64,000 bases of DNA. It comes from Nematopogon swammerdamellus (taxonomy: Eukaryota; Arthropoda; Insecta; Lepidoptera; Adelidae). The stretch covers positions 7,925,754 through 7,989,753 of the forward strand of contig OX336343.1 of NCBI GenBank assembly GCA_946902875.1, written 5' to 3'. Of the stretch, positions 11,691 through 24,609 are shown one piece after another. Below the pieces are notes generated by a model that ran no database searches, was not told where the DNA came from, and was given only the letters and a program-made list of their open reading frames with translations. Every line of letters begins with the position of its first letter. Position 1 is the stretch's first letter. Made by a program: the position numbers and the translations under genes.

Positions 11691-12418
11691 TTCTGTTTCA
11701 ATTTTCAAGCAAACTTGTTCGAACACACTACTGAATAATTATTCACTGGCATCAAGGACGATAACTCGCATAAATGCTGGAGAGGAGAGACGTCAGTATC
11801 GACATTATAGTATATATATTTTTTGGTTTTGTTCTTTTTGCGTTTTTTAAACTAGTTTCTTTATTAGTAAGTACTTAGTCGAAATTATGTGGGGGTTAGG
11901 CTTAAAATCAGCATTCTTATGGTTCCCCATAGGAATAATCGCTGCGCCGCATCCTTTTTGCGAACAATGTGTTGTTTTTCTCTGTAATGTTCTTTTTTTT
12001 TATAAGTATTTCATTATTTTTGTTTTTATTATGTATTTTTTTTCTTTTATGTTTTCTGTTTTATTTTTGTTTGCAAATGAAAGTCTTGAATTTGAATTTG
12101 ACATGACACGAAGTATTAAGTACTCATTCTGACACGGTGCATCCCTCCCTAGGGTATGTCCTCGATGACTTAACCTCGCCTGCTTGATTACAAAATCATA
12201 CAAGCCTCACGCGACCACTGAAAACGTATCCAACACGAAGCGACTTTTCCTTTATCCGTCGTTTTGCACCCGTTTATAAAAATATGTATTCTGTCACGAC
12301 ACGACAGTCCACGGATGTTACATTATTTCCACCACATATTCTCAGGGTGTTAATTTGCTTCGACAAAGCTCTATGACGCAGGGAATATGTATCATTTATG
12401 TACATGCACCTTGTCTAT
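11691..12418. other. AT-rich intronic sequence, nothing recognised
   Basis: T-rich stretch at 11800-12070, then ordinary sequence. Open frames here are low-complexity Phe/Ile runs produced by composition. Confidence 0.4.
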
Positions 12419-12660
12419 AGTAAAACTGCAAGGTCTCTACAGCAGGCTAAAAGGAAACAAGGGGGCGTTTTTTTTCCAAGTACAGTCTCGGGTCTTTCAA
12501 GAGGTGCGTGAATGGGGCATCTGTCAGGCCGGCATGGCATTCGCAACCCCCGCATACGACCGAATGTCCATGGGCATCGTTAGACACCTTATGGGTGGCT
12601 TGGCGCCACGGGACCCTAAAAAAGGGTTAAATATACTACTATACATACATACATATCACA
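12419..12660 (+). mobile_element. Jockey-like LINE, 3' coding end fragment
   Basis: One plus frame reads CQAGMAFATPAYDRMSMGIVR then HLMGGLAPRDP. The same C-terminal signature (GMAF-AYDR--MG--RHL-GG) occurs at 28960-29275 and, on the minus strand, near 40480. It is the tail of a reverse-transcriptase ORF, truncated at its 5' side, and ends in ATACATACATACATA. Confidence 0.7.
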
Positions 12661-12915
12661 CACGCTGAATCCCGGCAATCGGGGTAAGCAGAGTAATCGG
12701 TGACCACCACGTTTCGCAAAGTATTCGAATAAGATTAAATCGATCAAGCAACAAGTAAGGCACGAAGACCCACCTGCTGCATTACTCGGTGGAAGTACCG
12801 TGCCAAGGTGAGAGGTGGCGAGCCTGTCGCCCTTTAGCACGGCATCTTGTCCTTATCCCTTAGTCGCCTTTTACGACATGCATGGGGAGAGATGCAGTGG
12901 GGATATTATTTTTAC
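12661..12915 (+). repeat. Interspersed repeat (AAGGTGAGAGGTGG... CGCCTTTTACGACATGCATGG)
   Basis: Contains CGTGCCAAGGTGAGAGGTGG, CCTGTCGCCCTTTAGCACGGCATC and TCCCTTAGTCGCCTTTTACGAC... GGGGAGAGATGCAGTGGGG. The same text recurs at 23120, 34245 and 50520-50760. It is a widespread lepidopteran repeat, probably the 3' end of a retroelement. It directly follows the jockey tail. Confidence 0.65.
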
Positions 12916-14859
12916 TACTATATCACCCCATTATACTATAGGCTACAGAATATACTACACGAGGTCTTGCAAATGACATAGGACACGCTACTAAGTATAT
13001 TTCATTAAATTACATTACACGTCAGCAAAAAACGATAAAACAATCAACTGCTCGTGGACGCCAAAATAATTATTTTTACCTACTTACTCTCGCAGTAGGT
13101 GACTTATGCTTATGAGTTCTGCAGAAAGTAGTCAGGTTTACTTTTTAGCTTCGGTTTGGACTTTGATTAATTAAGTAAGTAATTACATTAAAAGAACTCG
13201 TAAATTGCTCTAAAACCATAATGATTATGACCACCTTACATGTCGAAACTACTCAGCATAGTGAAACCGAGAATTATGGTCATCGTCGTATTGATATACT
13301 TACTCGTATCTATAATGATGACAATACACTATGGACAATGAAAAATCTGGTTATCAGTGCAAATGATTGCTCCAATTTCCGCAGCACAATTTCGGTTGGA
13401 AGAGGTTCCGCCGCAGCCGCGCAACAGACCGGTCCGAGTCGGTCGTCCTCCAACATTTATTCACAAATAGAATAAGCTCTTCCTTCGCTCAATATTAATA
13501 AGAACCACCTGTTCGTAATAAAAAAATTAAATGAAGCAAGGCTTACAACAAAATACTTTAATAAAAAATAACACCTATATTGAATAATATAAAATATAAA
13601 CCTATTTATATTAAATTAACAAACAAGAAAACTTAACTTTTATTTGGCTTCGTTGCAGCGAAGGCCCAAACAAATAAACACCAGAAGTACATGAATTGTA
13701 CTACAAATTATGAGTTTTTGGCCTTCGCGGTAGAGACGCTTGGAGCATGGAGCTCGGATGCGGTCAGTTTTTCTAAGCAAATAAATAGGAAAACAGCTTA
13801 TTGAGGCATCCGGATTCAACGGGGGGAACGCTGTGTCCGTCATGGGGACCATGCCGTTGATCCCCATGATGATGAATATTTTTGTTTTGTTGGTTAATTT
13901 ACTACATATTATATTATTTTTGTTTGTTTGACGAATTAGTTGAATTACTTGGATATGCTTGTATGTTGTGCCAAACTAACAATATGTGAATAAACTGAAA
14001 CTATCGTAAAAATTTAAATTTAAACTTAAAAAAAGAAATTATAAATAAATCATGAAAACGAAATTAATTAATTACTTAGACTAGTACATTCGATTACAGA
14101 ACCGAATTGCGAACAAACGAACACTCAATCGCCGTTATGAAAACGATTTGTGTGAAAATGTTTCTAAAATACTGAGCAAACCGCAATTCATTTTCAATTC
14201 ATTTATTTGACCATAACCTTTTACATAAAGATTACTTTACGCGATTAAGATGAGTAGAGCTTCGGGGAAAGGTTCGATAGTTTATCAGACAGCTGTGATA
14301 GAGTGATTATCTTTATAACGAGCAACCTTCGTTCGGTCGGCGGCGGCGGAGCGGTGGCGCGGAAGGGGACGAGACGGTAGCGGCGTGGCGAGCGGGGTCA
14401 CCCCGACCCGATTACACGAGTCATGTGACTCGAGTCTCGAGATGAACGACTTTCAGCATTGCGGAGTAACGCGTCAGCTAACTGCTGCGAACACCTTCGG
14501 GCGAGAGACGCGACGCCACGCGGCGTGAAGCTTGATAATCTGTGTCAAAAAACCGCTGGGAATGATAATCCACCCAACATGATAGATACGGGCAGCCAAG
14601 CTGTCGCCTCCACATTCGCGCGTCGTCTTCACGTTCACGCTCCGAGCTGTCTATAACTCAAGACAGACACTGTCTGAAAATACTATGCGTGCACTTAGAT
14701 ATTTGGGCGCTCTGTGTAAGTCGATTTTTCCGGAAAATGTATGAGAGTGAGATTAAAAAAAAGCTTTCAAGTGTGCATCGGACCTCGAGCAATGTGTGTT
14801 CCGTAGATACCGAAACACTTGGACGCACTTTGATACTGGAAAGCTGAAAATAGTTTTGG
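12916..14859. other. Intronic sequence, nothing recognised
   Basis: AT-rich with GC patches at 13390-13450 and 14330-14640. A frame at 13640-13867 (minus) of 75 codons has no recognised domain. The GC patches have long open frames on both strands but no conserved motif. Confidence 0.35.
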
Positions 14860-15365
14860 TCGGTTTTTATTATTTATTGTTTTCTTTAGAGTTTGCACTA
14901 TATTTACACCATGTTTAAACCATAAATTTATGTCACATAGTTACTCGCAAACTCACTCGTCAAAACCTATAGGATACTTCCCGTTGACCTAGAATCATGA
15001 AATTTGGCAAGAAGCAAGGTGTCACAGTAAAGAAAGAAATTCGAACTTCGTTAATTTGTGGTTTTATCACAAAACAAAACAAAAATTGTTTTTTTGCTCT
15101 ATTTTATGTGGTGTTACAATCGCACTAGCCAGTTTTTTTATTAACATAAATTTATACAATTTAAAATAAAATAAGTTATCCATATCTAAACCATAGAATT
15201 GAGGCATAAAAAACTTTAACTACAACTATACCAAATTTCAAGTCTCTAGCTTCTACCGTTTGGCTCTTGGAGATTATGACAGACGGACGGACGGACAGAC
15301 ACCGGAGTGAGGCAATAAATAAATCTTTAGTCGCTACAATTTTGGTATGGAACACTAAACATGGA
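14860..15365 (-). repeat. Inverted single copy related to the 1-939 tandem element
   Basis: At 14967-15025 the plus strand reads CCTATAGGATACTTCCCGTT then GACCTAGAATCATGAAATTT. This is the complement of the CTAGGTTAACGG... CCTATAGG landmark of the tandem units at 1-939. A GACAGACGGACGGACGGACAG run lies at 15278-15300. Confidence 0.55.
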
Positions 15366-16895
15366 AGAAAAGGTTTTTCGTTTTGATTTCAATAATAATT
15401 TTCCTAAACTTAGTGTTGATTGAAAGCATCACAAAATTGGAGATGCACCTTGCCCAATATTTCAGAAATGTTTTCACACAACCCTCTACCGCATCAACAA
15501 ACAAGCGTCAGGCGGACGTCATCACTGCATACAATCGTCCGGAGTGCAGTGTTATTGCACCAATAGAAGTTTAATGTATCCCAATGAAGAACTAATTGGA
15601 GCATGTGTTTGAATTAACAGTATGTCTGGTAAACAATAAACAGCTAGTTACCACCATACCACGCACTACTTATACCCTTAAGATGACCATAAATGGTTAA
15701 CATATCCAGCCTGTAGATACGAAACTTTGGAAATGTAACAAGGTAGTAAATGATTAAGTAGCAATTTTTCCGACAAGATGTTTACATAATTACAATCCTT
15801 TTCGTCTACCTGTGTACATAATAACTAATGAATCAGAATCAGACAAAGCGGTCTAGTTTCTTATCAAAGCAAGTTACTATCAAGTCATTTTTAAGGTTTT
15901 GTTTTTACTCTTTCTGGTTTACTATGAATAATCAACCACACGAGCTGCAATCTCATCCGAGAACAGTGTCATGTACAATTTATTGATATCAATTATTATA
16001 ATAGATTTAATAAATTGTCTATTTTCTTCGTCGAATTATCTGGCTTATTTTTAACAGTGTCACTAAAGAACCTTTTGTGTCTAACCTGTACTTGCATCAA
16101 GAGTAACTTCTTGAGGAGAGATTTTTAAGATTTGGTCTTGGTTGTACATCAGTGGTTTTACTTGGACGATGCTTAAGAGATGAGTTTTTGAAATTATTAT
16201 TTGAACGAAGAACGCTTTCACCTACTCGCAGTACCAAAATATTTTTGGCAAAAAAATACAAATTCCTACAAACGTTTACTTTGCCGTTATGGTGTATACG
16301 TGGGATATTTATGGCGGCGCGGTGCGTGGTAACGTCGCGCGGATCGTGGTCGTGAATCTGTGATTGTATCGTCACTTGCCCGTGACGCGACACCAACAGC
16401 GCCTTGACATCGCAAAAAAGTGACAACTAGATTCCGCCTTACGACGAACAACAATGACTTTTTCATTAGTAATGGTAATGAGCAAGTTTTGGTGGGTGTC
16501 TGGAATTCCTTTCTCAGCCATATCCACCATCTCAGTCAAGAGTCTTCACAAGACACAAATAATAATTTATCTTGTTCTCAGACAAACCAGGATCCAACAA
16601 AAGGAAGGCCAATTTAGTTTATAGAACATGGCACGGTTGGCTACACTGCATCCGTGATGCTTGCGTGGGGCTACCTCCCTTTGCACCACATTCCTCAGAA
16701 TGTGTGCCACGCCAGTATGTAGGCATCAAATTGGTAGTGTATTTCAAGTGTTGATTTAAAACTCACTGCATTCGGAATGTTCAGGGGACTGAAGGTTCCA
16801 AGTTCGGTGCCTCCTCCTGGTTAGCTAGAGTCGGATATTGTACTGATCGGTTTAACTAATTTTCATAATTTCATAACAAAATGTGTCTAGTTCTC
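15366..16895. other. Intronic sequence, nothing recognised
   Basis: Ordinary AT-rich DNA. Short frames at 15383, 16097 (minus), 16152 and 16420 have no similarity I recognise and overlap each other on opposite strands. Confidence 0.35.
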
Positions 16896-17135
16896 TATTC
16901 CCTTGCCCCTTACTAGGTGGTAGGCTCAAATTGAAGCCGACTGGGTTTGTACCACCGTGCTGGATGTAAGGTGGCCTCATAGCAGCCTCGGCTGTGTTCT
17001 CCTCTTGTCCAGTGTTGCCACCAATCCAAAAGGAAGTCTTCGGTATAGCTGCTACCTTCTCCGAGGTGATGTTGGCTGCTCGGAGCATGTGCTTTGGCCC
17101 CTCTGACTCAGCCGCCCATATCGGATTTGAAAAAA
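16896..17135 (+). mobile_element. SINE body/tail, alternative-tail subfamily
   Basis: Reads TTGCCCCTTACTAGGTGGTAGG, then TACCACCGTGCTGGATGTAAG, then GTGCTTTGGCCCCTCTGACT. It matches the element at 11280-11690 in the opposite orientation. The tRNA-like head is missing. Confidence 0.65.
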
Positions 17136-17889
17136 TCATTTCAGCGAAAAGTTATCAGCACATCAACAGACAGGTGGTAACTATATGACATTTCCGATTG
17201 TAAAGATTGTAAATGTAAGATTCACGCAATGAAAACTTTTCTACTTTCGTGCGTCAATTGCTTGTTTGAGTTCGGATCTATATTATGTTTGTCTTGGCTT
17301 TGTTACCTGCATTCACTTCATTCACACCACACGGAAGATACCGGCAACACGTGTGACGGAGATGAACATATATTCGTAATTTCGTCTTTGCGTGCAATTT
17401 CTACCTTCCCGACAAATGACGGTATCATTATAGTTTTCACATCAAGTACATTTTCAAACGATTAATTTCCTTATCATGCAGTCACTTCTTCGATGAAATC
17501 ATGAGTATGATCAATAACCATTACGCGATTTTGACTAATTAGCTCTATGTTTTTTTTTTCATGGTAGGTACATCTGATCTTAAATTTAATTACGAATTAG
17601 CGAAAGAAAGTGCAAATTGATATTAACTATCCTTTAATTAGCTGCCTGCAGGCAGCACTTGTCTCGAGAGCCTCTAGGTGTAAACAAGTAAACAGGCTTC
17701 CTTTCCCCGCTGCTCTAGAAAAAGCGACTTCAGCATGCTGCACGCTCCGCCGACGTCGCGAGATAAGCCGCAGCGCGCAAGGCCAGGGTCGTCCGTGCGC
17801 AGGCATGCAGTTCCTACAACTCCAAGACTATCTCTTAGATGTGCAGTAGGAAAACTGAAGTAAACTGAACCTATTCGAGGCCAAGAAGA
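17136..17889. other. Intronic sequence, nothing recognised
   Basis: No coding signature or repeat was identified. Confidence 0.35.
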
Positions 17890-17985
17890 TACAGTTAGTC
17901 AGTCAGCCAGTCAGAGTGTAGGCGTCCACTGCTGGACATGCGCCTCTCCAATTTTTGTCCAGTCCCCCCGACCTTCGGCGGTTAA
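17890..17985 (-). mobile_element. RTE-clade LINE 3' terminus fragment
   Basis: GGCGTCCACTGCTGGACATG then CGCCTCTCC is the antisense of the RTE 3' end, also present at 60310-60345 (GTCCACTGCTGGACATAGGCCTCTCCC). It is preceded by CAGTCAGTCAGCCAGTCAG. Confidence 0.6.
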
Positions 17986-18602
17986 CCACCAGTAGTCCCG
18001 TACGGAAGCCTATTACTAAGCATACGCCGTCTTTAAAGGGCTGTATCTTTTGAACCGTTACAGATAGCCGGTTGAAAATTTCACAATATATGTGTTATTA
18101 TGGCGAATATCCTAACAAATAATAAAAAAAACGTTTTCAGCATATTTTTTTGTTTTTACTCTTTCATAAAAACGGTAATACATACCTACACAAGCGTCAA
18201 ACCTGTGTGATTACCAGGGATCGGAATAGGTAGAGTACCTATAAATACCGAATGTTGGCGAGAAGACATAGGTAACATGGAGTGATTAAAACCACCTCTT
18301 TCGGAAATTCTGAAAAATTCCCGGAAGTTCCGGGAATTGAAAAATATTTCCTGGTAGTTATAAAGTTATTAACTTTTGACACTAGTAACATACTGTAATG
18401 TGTGAATACCTTATTTAAAATCCCAAAAATATTTTTTTCAAATCAAATTCACTTCCATACCAATAATTTTTTTATACCACATTTTTTTATAACCTAATTT
18501 TTATGGTAAATACATAACACAAATAAATTTTGAGATAGAACCGAATTGTGAGAATAGAATAAATTGTGGTAGAGAACCCTCGGTGCACGAGTCCGACTCG
18601 TC
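17986..18602 (-). repeat. Interspersed repeat E, complete-looking copy
   Basis: Read on the minus strand it begins GAGTCGGACTCGTGCACCGAGG and ends with CGGTTCAAAAGATACAGCCC, GGCGTATGCTTAGTAATAGG, CTTCCGTACGGG. The same start and end occur around 52275-53315, and ends alone occur at 23391-23545 and 32165-32305. It is an abundant lepidopteran element of uncertain class. Confidence 0.6.
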
Positions 18603-18699
18603 ATATTTTTATTTTTATTCATTCATTCAGAGACATAGAGTACCTATGTGTAATGAAATGATCACCTGCCCGCCGCCGCCCCCGCGCCGCCGGCGCCGG

Positions 18700-19110
18700 C
18701 TCGACGACACTAACTGTGTATGCCGCCAATCTATCCGAATGCGATGAGAACAATTTCCTAACTTCAGTCTATGTTCTTCCTGTTCCTCCTGTTCGCCTTC
18801 GCCAAACGCGTCAAACTCTCGCGGAACACCCCTCTGAAGTGAATAGAAGAATTCTTCGAACTGCACGATTATATAAATCGTTCTTGTGTCGCACTGCAAA
18901 TGTGTGGAACGGGCTTCTTCCGGGGAATATCTTTCCCTACTCCTACAATCCACGGATCTTCAAATCGCGGATTAGGTGATAATAGTCTTTTCCCAGCGAC
19001 ATTAGTCCGCCTCCAAGCCGGGCAGGCACCTCCTCGGGGGTGAAATTGGCTGCGCCTGAGGTTCGACCTCGGGCACAGCCACCCAGTTTGGAAGCAATTC
19101 CGATTTAAAC
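18700..19110 (+). mobile_element. Jockey-like LINE, 3' coding end fragment
   Basis: Plus frame contains [54 protein letters not shown], then a stop. It matches the end of the reverse-transcriptase ORF at 39868-40158 almost residue for residue. It is truncated upstream. Confidence 0.8.
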
Positions 19111-19880
19111 ACAAATATGATAATAAACGATCGTTTTTATTTATTTTTTATTTCATTACTTTTTTTTATTTATGCATTGATCGTTTCTCTTATATTCTCT
19201 CTCTCTCTCTCCCTCTATCCCTCACCCCCTCCTTCCCCCAACCCCTCCCCTCAGTCCTTCTCTCCCCTCTCCATCCGGAACTACCATTCGACACTAAATT
19301 CCGTTCATACTATACTTTATTTAAACGCTCAGCCCTATTGCTATTTAGCGTGGTGGTATATAGCCCATAGTGAGCCCCAAGAACTACTCTTTACATTGGT
19401 GCAAACCACATCAAAAACTGTTCAGTGGTTCCATAATTTACATCAAACAAGTTATTATACACTTTTGAAGTTATACTCCAACATACACACAGACGTTCTC
19501 TTTTATAAGAATTAGAGATAGAGAGTAGAGATAGAGATATTTTATCTAGAGTCTAGAGAATGTGTGATTTTGTTCACTATGCACATCTGATAATGCGATG
19601 ATAGTATCCCGTCAAAGTCACCGAACGCGCGCTCTGCAAGCAAATGGCACAAGGTGCGTGTGGCTGGCTGGACCAAGTGACTATGATTAATCAATATGTA
19701 ATTAATGTCATCGCGGTCACTTGAACTTGCTCTCAATCATGATTCACAAGTCGATCGTGCTAATGGCGGCAGCAACGACGACACGAACCGATTCTCTAAC
19801 CTTTGCTTAAGAGGATTCATATGGCAAAACAACGAAAATTGTTATATTTCAAACAAAAATTTAGTTCTATGAAGTACATA
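19111..19880. other. Intronic sequence with CT-rich tract
   Basis: A pyrimidine tract (CTCTCTCTCTCTCTCCC... CCCCTCC) occupies about 19197-19275. The rest is AT-rich without a gene. Confidence 0.5.
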
Positions 19881-21166
19881 TTAAGTCCTTACCTATGAAA
19901 TTGGCGTTTTATATAGAAAAAAATCAAAAAAATTTTTTTATGAACAAACAATTTTTTTTTAATCGAAGGATTGGCCATTATTATCTATGCACTTTTGGCA
20001 TTTTACTTAAAGTTCATTGATACCTCTGCTATAGAAGTCCTGGGGATGGGAATCGATTAACTCTTTAAAGGCGTGTTTCACTGCCTCATCGGATTTGAAA
20101 ATTTTCCCCTGTAAGAAGTTATCCAAATTTCGAAAAAAATGGAAACCAGTTGGAGCAAGGTCTGGTGAATATGGTGGGTGACGGAGAGTTTGCAGTCGTA
20201 ACTCCCGTAGTTTTGAGACGGTCCATTGTGCGGTGTGTGGGCGAGATTTGTGGTGAAGAAGGAGTGGACTAAAGCAATTGGCAAGTCTCGGTTGTTTGAC
20301 AGCGAGCTTATCCATCATTATTTTCAATTCTTCACAGTACACATCTGCAGTAATTGTTGCGCCAGGTATCAAGAAGCTGTAATGAATAATGTCTGCACAG
20401 GTCCACCATACACTGACAAGCAACTTCTTTTGACTCAATTTGCGTTTGGGACATGGTTTGGCTGCCTCTCCTGTGTCCAACCAGTGTGACGGACGTTTTC
20501 GCTTGTCATCCAGGATCCACTTGTCATCACAAGTGACAATCCGATTCAAAATCTCCTCATTTCTGTGCCTATTCAACAAGTTAAGACAAGCTTCGACGCG
20601 ATTTTGTTATTGTTGTTCAGTGAATTCATACGGTACCCACTTTCCGAGCTTTTTTATCTTTCCAATTTGACGTAAATGAAACAGTATCGTTTTATCTCTT
20701 ACATTGAAGGCTGCTGCTAATTCCGACTAGGTTTGTGATGAATCTGCTTCAACTATGGCTTTCAATTCATGGTTATCGACTTTCGTCTCCGGTCGGCCAT
20801 GGGGCTCATCATTGAGATGAAAATTTCCAGAACGGAAGCGATCAAACCAAAAACGCACAGTGCGTTCACTTGCGGTACCTGGTCAATACACGTCGATGAT
20901 ATTGCGTGCCGTCTGTGCTGCGTTGGTGCCGCGACGGAATTCATATTCGAAAATAACACGCAATTTAGATTTTTCCATGGTCACAGAATCAGCGATGTAA
21001 AAAAAACCGAACGGTGGGAAAACAAACGAAGAACTGATTTTGAAAAAAGAATAATTTGCCTTTATAACAAAAAATATTTGAATTTGGAATTCCTACGCAA
21101 AAAAAAGTTAGCCGCTTTCAAAGTGGCCAGTTTGTAGAAACGCCAATTTCATAGGTAAGGACCTAA
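19881..21166 (-). mobile_element. Complete but inactive mariner transposon
   Basis: Terminal inverted repeats are TTAAGTCCTTACCTATGAAA (left) and the complement of TTAGGTCCTTACCTATGAAA (right); they match for about 29 bp with one mismatch. TA dinucleotides flank both ends (19879-19880 and 21167-21168), as expected for mariner target duplication. The length of 1286 bp is typical of a full element. It carries one transposase gene on the minus strand (19959-20978). Confidence 0.95.
19959..20978 (-). pseudogene. Mariner transposase, nonsense-mutated
   Basis: Begins ATG with MEKSKLRVIFEYEF and has a helix-turn-helix region containing SERTVRFWFDRFRSGNF and DEPHGRPE. The catalytic part contains TCDDKWI, RPHTA and YSPDLAPTGFHFF, and the frame ends NNGQSFD. 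It stays in one frame for 339 codons, the usual mariner size, but has four internal stops: TGA at 20883-20885, TAG at 20727-20729, TAA at 20607-20609 and TAA at 20007-20009. The second catalytic Asp, expected before the RPH motif (HDN), is replaced (HHK). The third, expected after SPDLAPT, is Gly. So it is dead as an enzyme as well as interrupted. It has no effect on the host reading frames; it lies in the channel intron. Confidence 0.95.
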
Positions 21167-23390
21167 TAATATGAAAAAAATATTTTTTCAACATTCAGAT
21201 AATATGTACTAAACACGTAAGCAGGATTTTTAAATTTACAGTATTTTTTCATGGTGAAAAAAAATTCTGAATGTGACTCTATTTTAATTTCTTATGTCGA
21301 GCTAGCTCCATACTGGATATTATTTTGGAATAAAATTTACGTCATTGTATAGGGAATTAAATTTTAAATAAAAACACTAAAGTAGTAAATACTAATTTAT
21401 TAGAAAAAAAACGAATCCTAATAATTTTTAAACAAACAAAAACTACAAAATTCACCATATAATCGCGCGCACTGCGCTCGATTGCTCAGTGCCGCCGCGC
21501 CGCCGCCGACTCGAATTTTTGTTTTGCCGTGGCCTGTAGCGCTTAGAAGGTTGTTTGTGGTTGGGATAAGGGGGTGGTCGATGAAATCCAGTAAGTATAT
21601 AACAAACAAAGCCATTTAAAATTGGAAGAAGAAACGGAGCTTCCCTCAGATTCAGATCAGACATATGTACATACTACAGTACCTACCTACCCACTCGTTC
21701 GTATGTGTGCCAGTTTAAAATAGCTACTTCTCTAAAATGGCAGAACTTCCTAAGAATGTGTATAACAATGATTTTGCCAGAATAATTTAGATTTTTAATA
21801 TCATTACGGTGTAATACTTTCTTCGTTCTTCAACAGAGTCATGCAGCCAGTGGGTTTTCGTGCTTACTTGCCCATTGATAGTTATCTTGTCCTAATACTT
21901 TTGCTAAACGTGGTGGTTGGTGTTGTGCTGGAGTTTTTGCAACACAACACCGATTAATCTGCTTACCCCTGATTGTCGAGATACAGCATGTGTTATCATT
22001 ATTATTAATTTCATTATTCATTAGGCTAAAACGTTCTGGATTCCTATAATTTTTTATTGTCTTTGAAAAATTTTGCTTTATCTGTTCCAAGCGCTGTTTG
22101 TTGGATAGAAGGTTAGAATAATTAAGACAGAGACGTGGTAGCTGTGTAGACAGTATTTATTATCCCCATTAATTAGAAACCAGTGTACAAACATTTACAA
22201 ACGATCACATGTTTGAGCTGCGTTTATTACAAGTCGTGATCTTTACTAAGAGATAATAAATTGTCACGGACCTTGTCATTATAATTAGCGGCAAGCTGAC
22301 TTGCGCAGGCGGTGCTGCTACACCGAATCACAGATTACTACCGAATTAGAAAAAAATACGACCATTTTCCTACAGACGCCGAGTCGCCATCGATCACGGA
22401 GGGGGCCTTGGCTCTTTCTTATCATATCACTTTTCCTGATCTCGCGAAACTTACTGCTGTAACGAACTTTTACACAAATAAATTAACTATTTTCAGTTCA
22501 AGCTTCTTCAATTCGATAGTTACTCGACACTCGTACGTACAGTATCTACGTGCTTGTAGCCAAAATAGGTATATTCTTTAACCATCCTTTAGATGTGCCA
22601 AAAATATCAGCGAAACCCTAGGTATGTGAATTGATTGAGTAGCTCTCGACTTATGTGCCAACATATTATATCGACGAATGGACGACGGCGCACGCGCATT
22701 GCGTTACAGATATAGCGCTTATTAGTTGGGTTCAGGTTGGGTTAGTGAGGATTATGCTTAGGGAAAATTTTTTTTTATTCGCTCGCTGAGGAAAAACAGA
22801 CGAGAAAACTTCGCCTGTACTCAATATTTGACACGGCTTATGATAATATTTAATATTACTGTGTAGTCAAAGTACGCGCGCAAATCAAATCAAATCAGAT
22901 ATATTTATTTTGTCAGACGCAAGATCCATAAAAATATAACAAACAATAAAATAAAAACCAACCAAAACATTCTATTATAAAAATGCAATTATTTATACCT
23001 TCCCATTTATTGCCCAGCCTGTAACTACTGCTGTACAAGACAACACAAGACAGACATCAAGCAACAAAGAATGCGAGTTGATTTCTGTAGGTCTGCTTTA
23101 ATTGGTAAGTTTTCATTTCGATGCGCTGCACGGGGAGAGATGCAGTGCAACAAATGTTTTATGTACTATATCTACCCCGCTCAGTACCGTACTTATTGTA
23201 TCGTTTAAATACAGTTTTGAACATTATACGAACTTTATATTTCTTTAGGCGCGTTATAAAAATGAGAAGTAAACTCAGAAAAAACAAATTGAAAAAAAAA
23301 CACGTTTCTTGTATGGGAGCCCACCTTAATTTTTGAATTTTTCTATTTTTTCTTATAGGTATTAATTTTTATATTTGTTGTTATATCCGC
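21167..23390. other. Intronic sequence, nothing recognised
   Basis: AT-rich with a GC-rich patch at 21460-21545. CAAATCAAATCAAATCAGATATATTTATT (22882-22910) is a motif often seen at insect retroelement tails. 23120-23175 carries a piece of the GGGGAGAGATGCAGTG repeat. No gene is seen. Confidence 0.35.
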
Positions 23391-23545
23391 CATAATAACA
23401 CATAGGTATTCTGTGAAAATTTTAACGGGCTACCTATTTCGGTTCAAGAGGTACAGCCCTCGGACGGATGGACAGACAGACGGACAGACAGACGGCGTAG
23501 GCTTAGTAATAGGCTTCCGTACGCGATACGGAAACCTAAAAACAT
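23391..23545 (+). repeat. Interspersed repeat E, 3' end
   Basis: Reads CCATAATAACACATAGGTATTCTG, AACGGGCTACCTATTTCGG, AGGTACAGCCCTCGG, a GGACAGACAGACGG run, then CGTAGGCTTAGTAATAGG and GATACGGAAACC. Confidence 0.7.
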
Positions 23546-24609
23546 CACGTCTCCTTCGTCGTCACCGCATGAAAATATATATTTTTTTATAAATTATTTA
23601 TATGAAGGTATTGTGTGATGCTGCCCAATAGATTAACTATAATCATAATTTCTAACGCGTATACATAAGTAGATGCACCTTTTTTTTACATTAATTCACA
23701 ATGTTTTATCATTATTCACGCGCGGCCGCAAAAAAGAAGACAAGGAAAAAACAGAAAAATATTGGAGAAATTGCGAGCTGTACCATTTCAATAAGTGACT
23801 AAAACAATCGTCAAACTGCATTTTCATTCGATCCTTTGATTTTCTAACCATGAAAGCAGTTCAACATTTCGTTATCATCATCAATCATCAATCATCAATC
23901 AATACTAATAATAAATCTGTAAGGGGTGGTCATGGAGTAAGTTAGTTTGTTTTAGGAAATATTGAGTTTGTAGCCTCTATGTATGATACTAAAGCTAAAT
24001 TGACGATTTTTACTAATCTTTTCTGTATGTATGTATGTTCCGCCATAACTCTTAAACCGATCATCCGAATTCGATGAAACTTTAACTATATGGGAACTTT
24101 AACTATATGAACATTTAACTATATGGGACACAGGATAGGCTACATACAATTCAGTTCCGGTTACGCTAAGATGTGGCTCCCATACAAACCGATATGTTCA
24201 ATCCGCGCGCCTTAGTACTATACATAGGTATGTATTTACCGAGCGAGCGGCAGTTGGCGGCGCGGCGGCGGCGGAGCGGGGGAGGCGCGGCCTATAAACT
24301 CAACAGCGAACCGAGCAGCCGCACTATATTCCTCTTTAACGCAAAAACTACTGAACAGATTTTGATGAGCCTTTACAGTACTATAGCTTATACATCAAAA
24401 AGGCTTTAATTTATAAAGACATTGTGTAAATTTGCCGAAATATCGATAAATGTCAAGTAAATCGGAAAAATCCTGCCTTCTGAGAGCTACCTCGGCGTGC
24501 GCTGCATAAACCGTTAGAGTTACACGAAGATAGTGTATGGTGAGGTTGTTTCTCTAAAATAGTTCAAAAAAAAAGTCCGCGACAGCATATGGGTATCTAC
24601 CTTTTATGT
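23546..24609. other. Intronic sequence with Helitron-like fragment
   Basis: 24010-24180 has CCGATCATCCGAATTCGATG, ACACAGGATAGGCTACATAC and CAGTTCCGGTTACGCTAA. These words recur at 25485-25580 and are common in non-autonomous lepidopteran Helitrons. A GC-rich GGCGGCGCGGCGGCGGCGG patch follows at 24250-24290. Confidence 0.4.
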
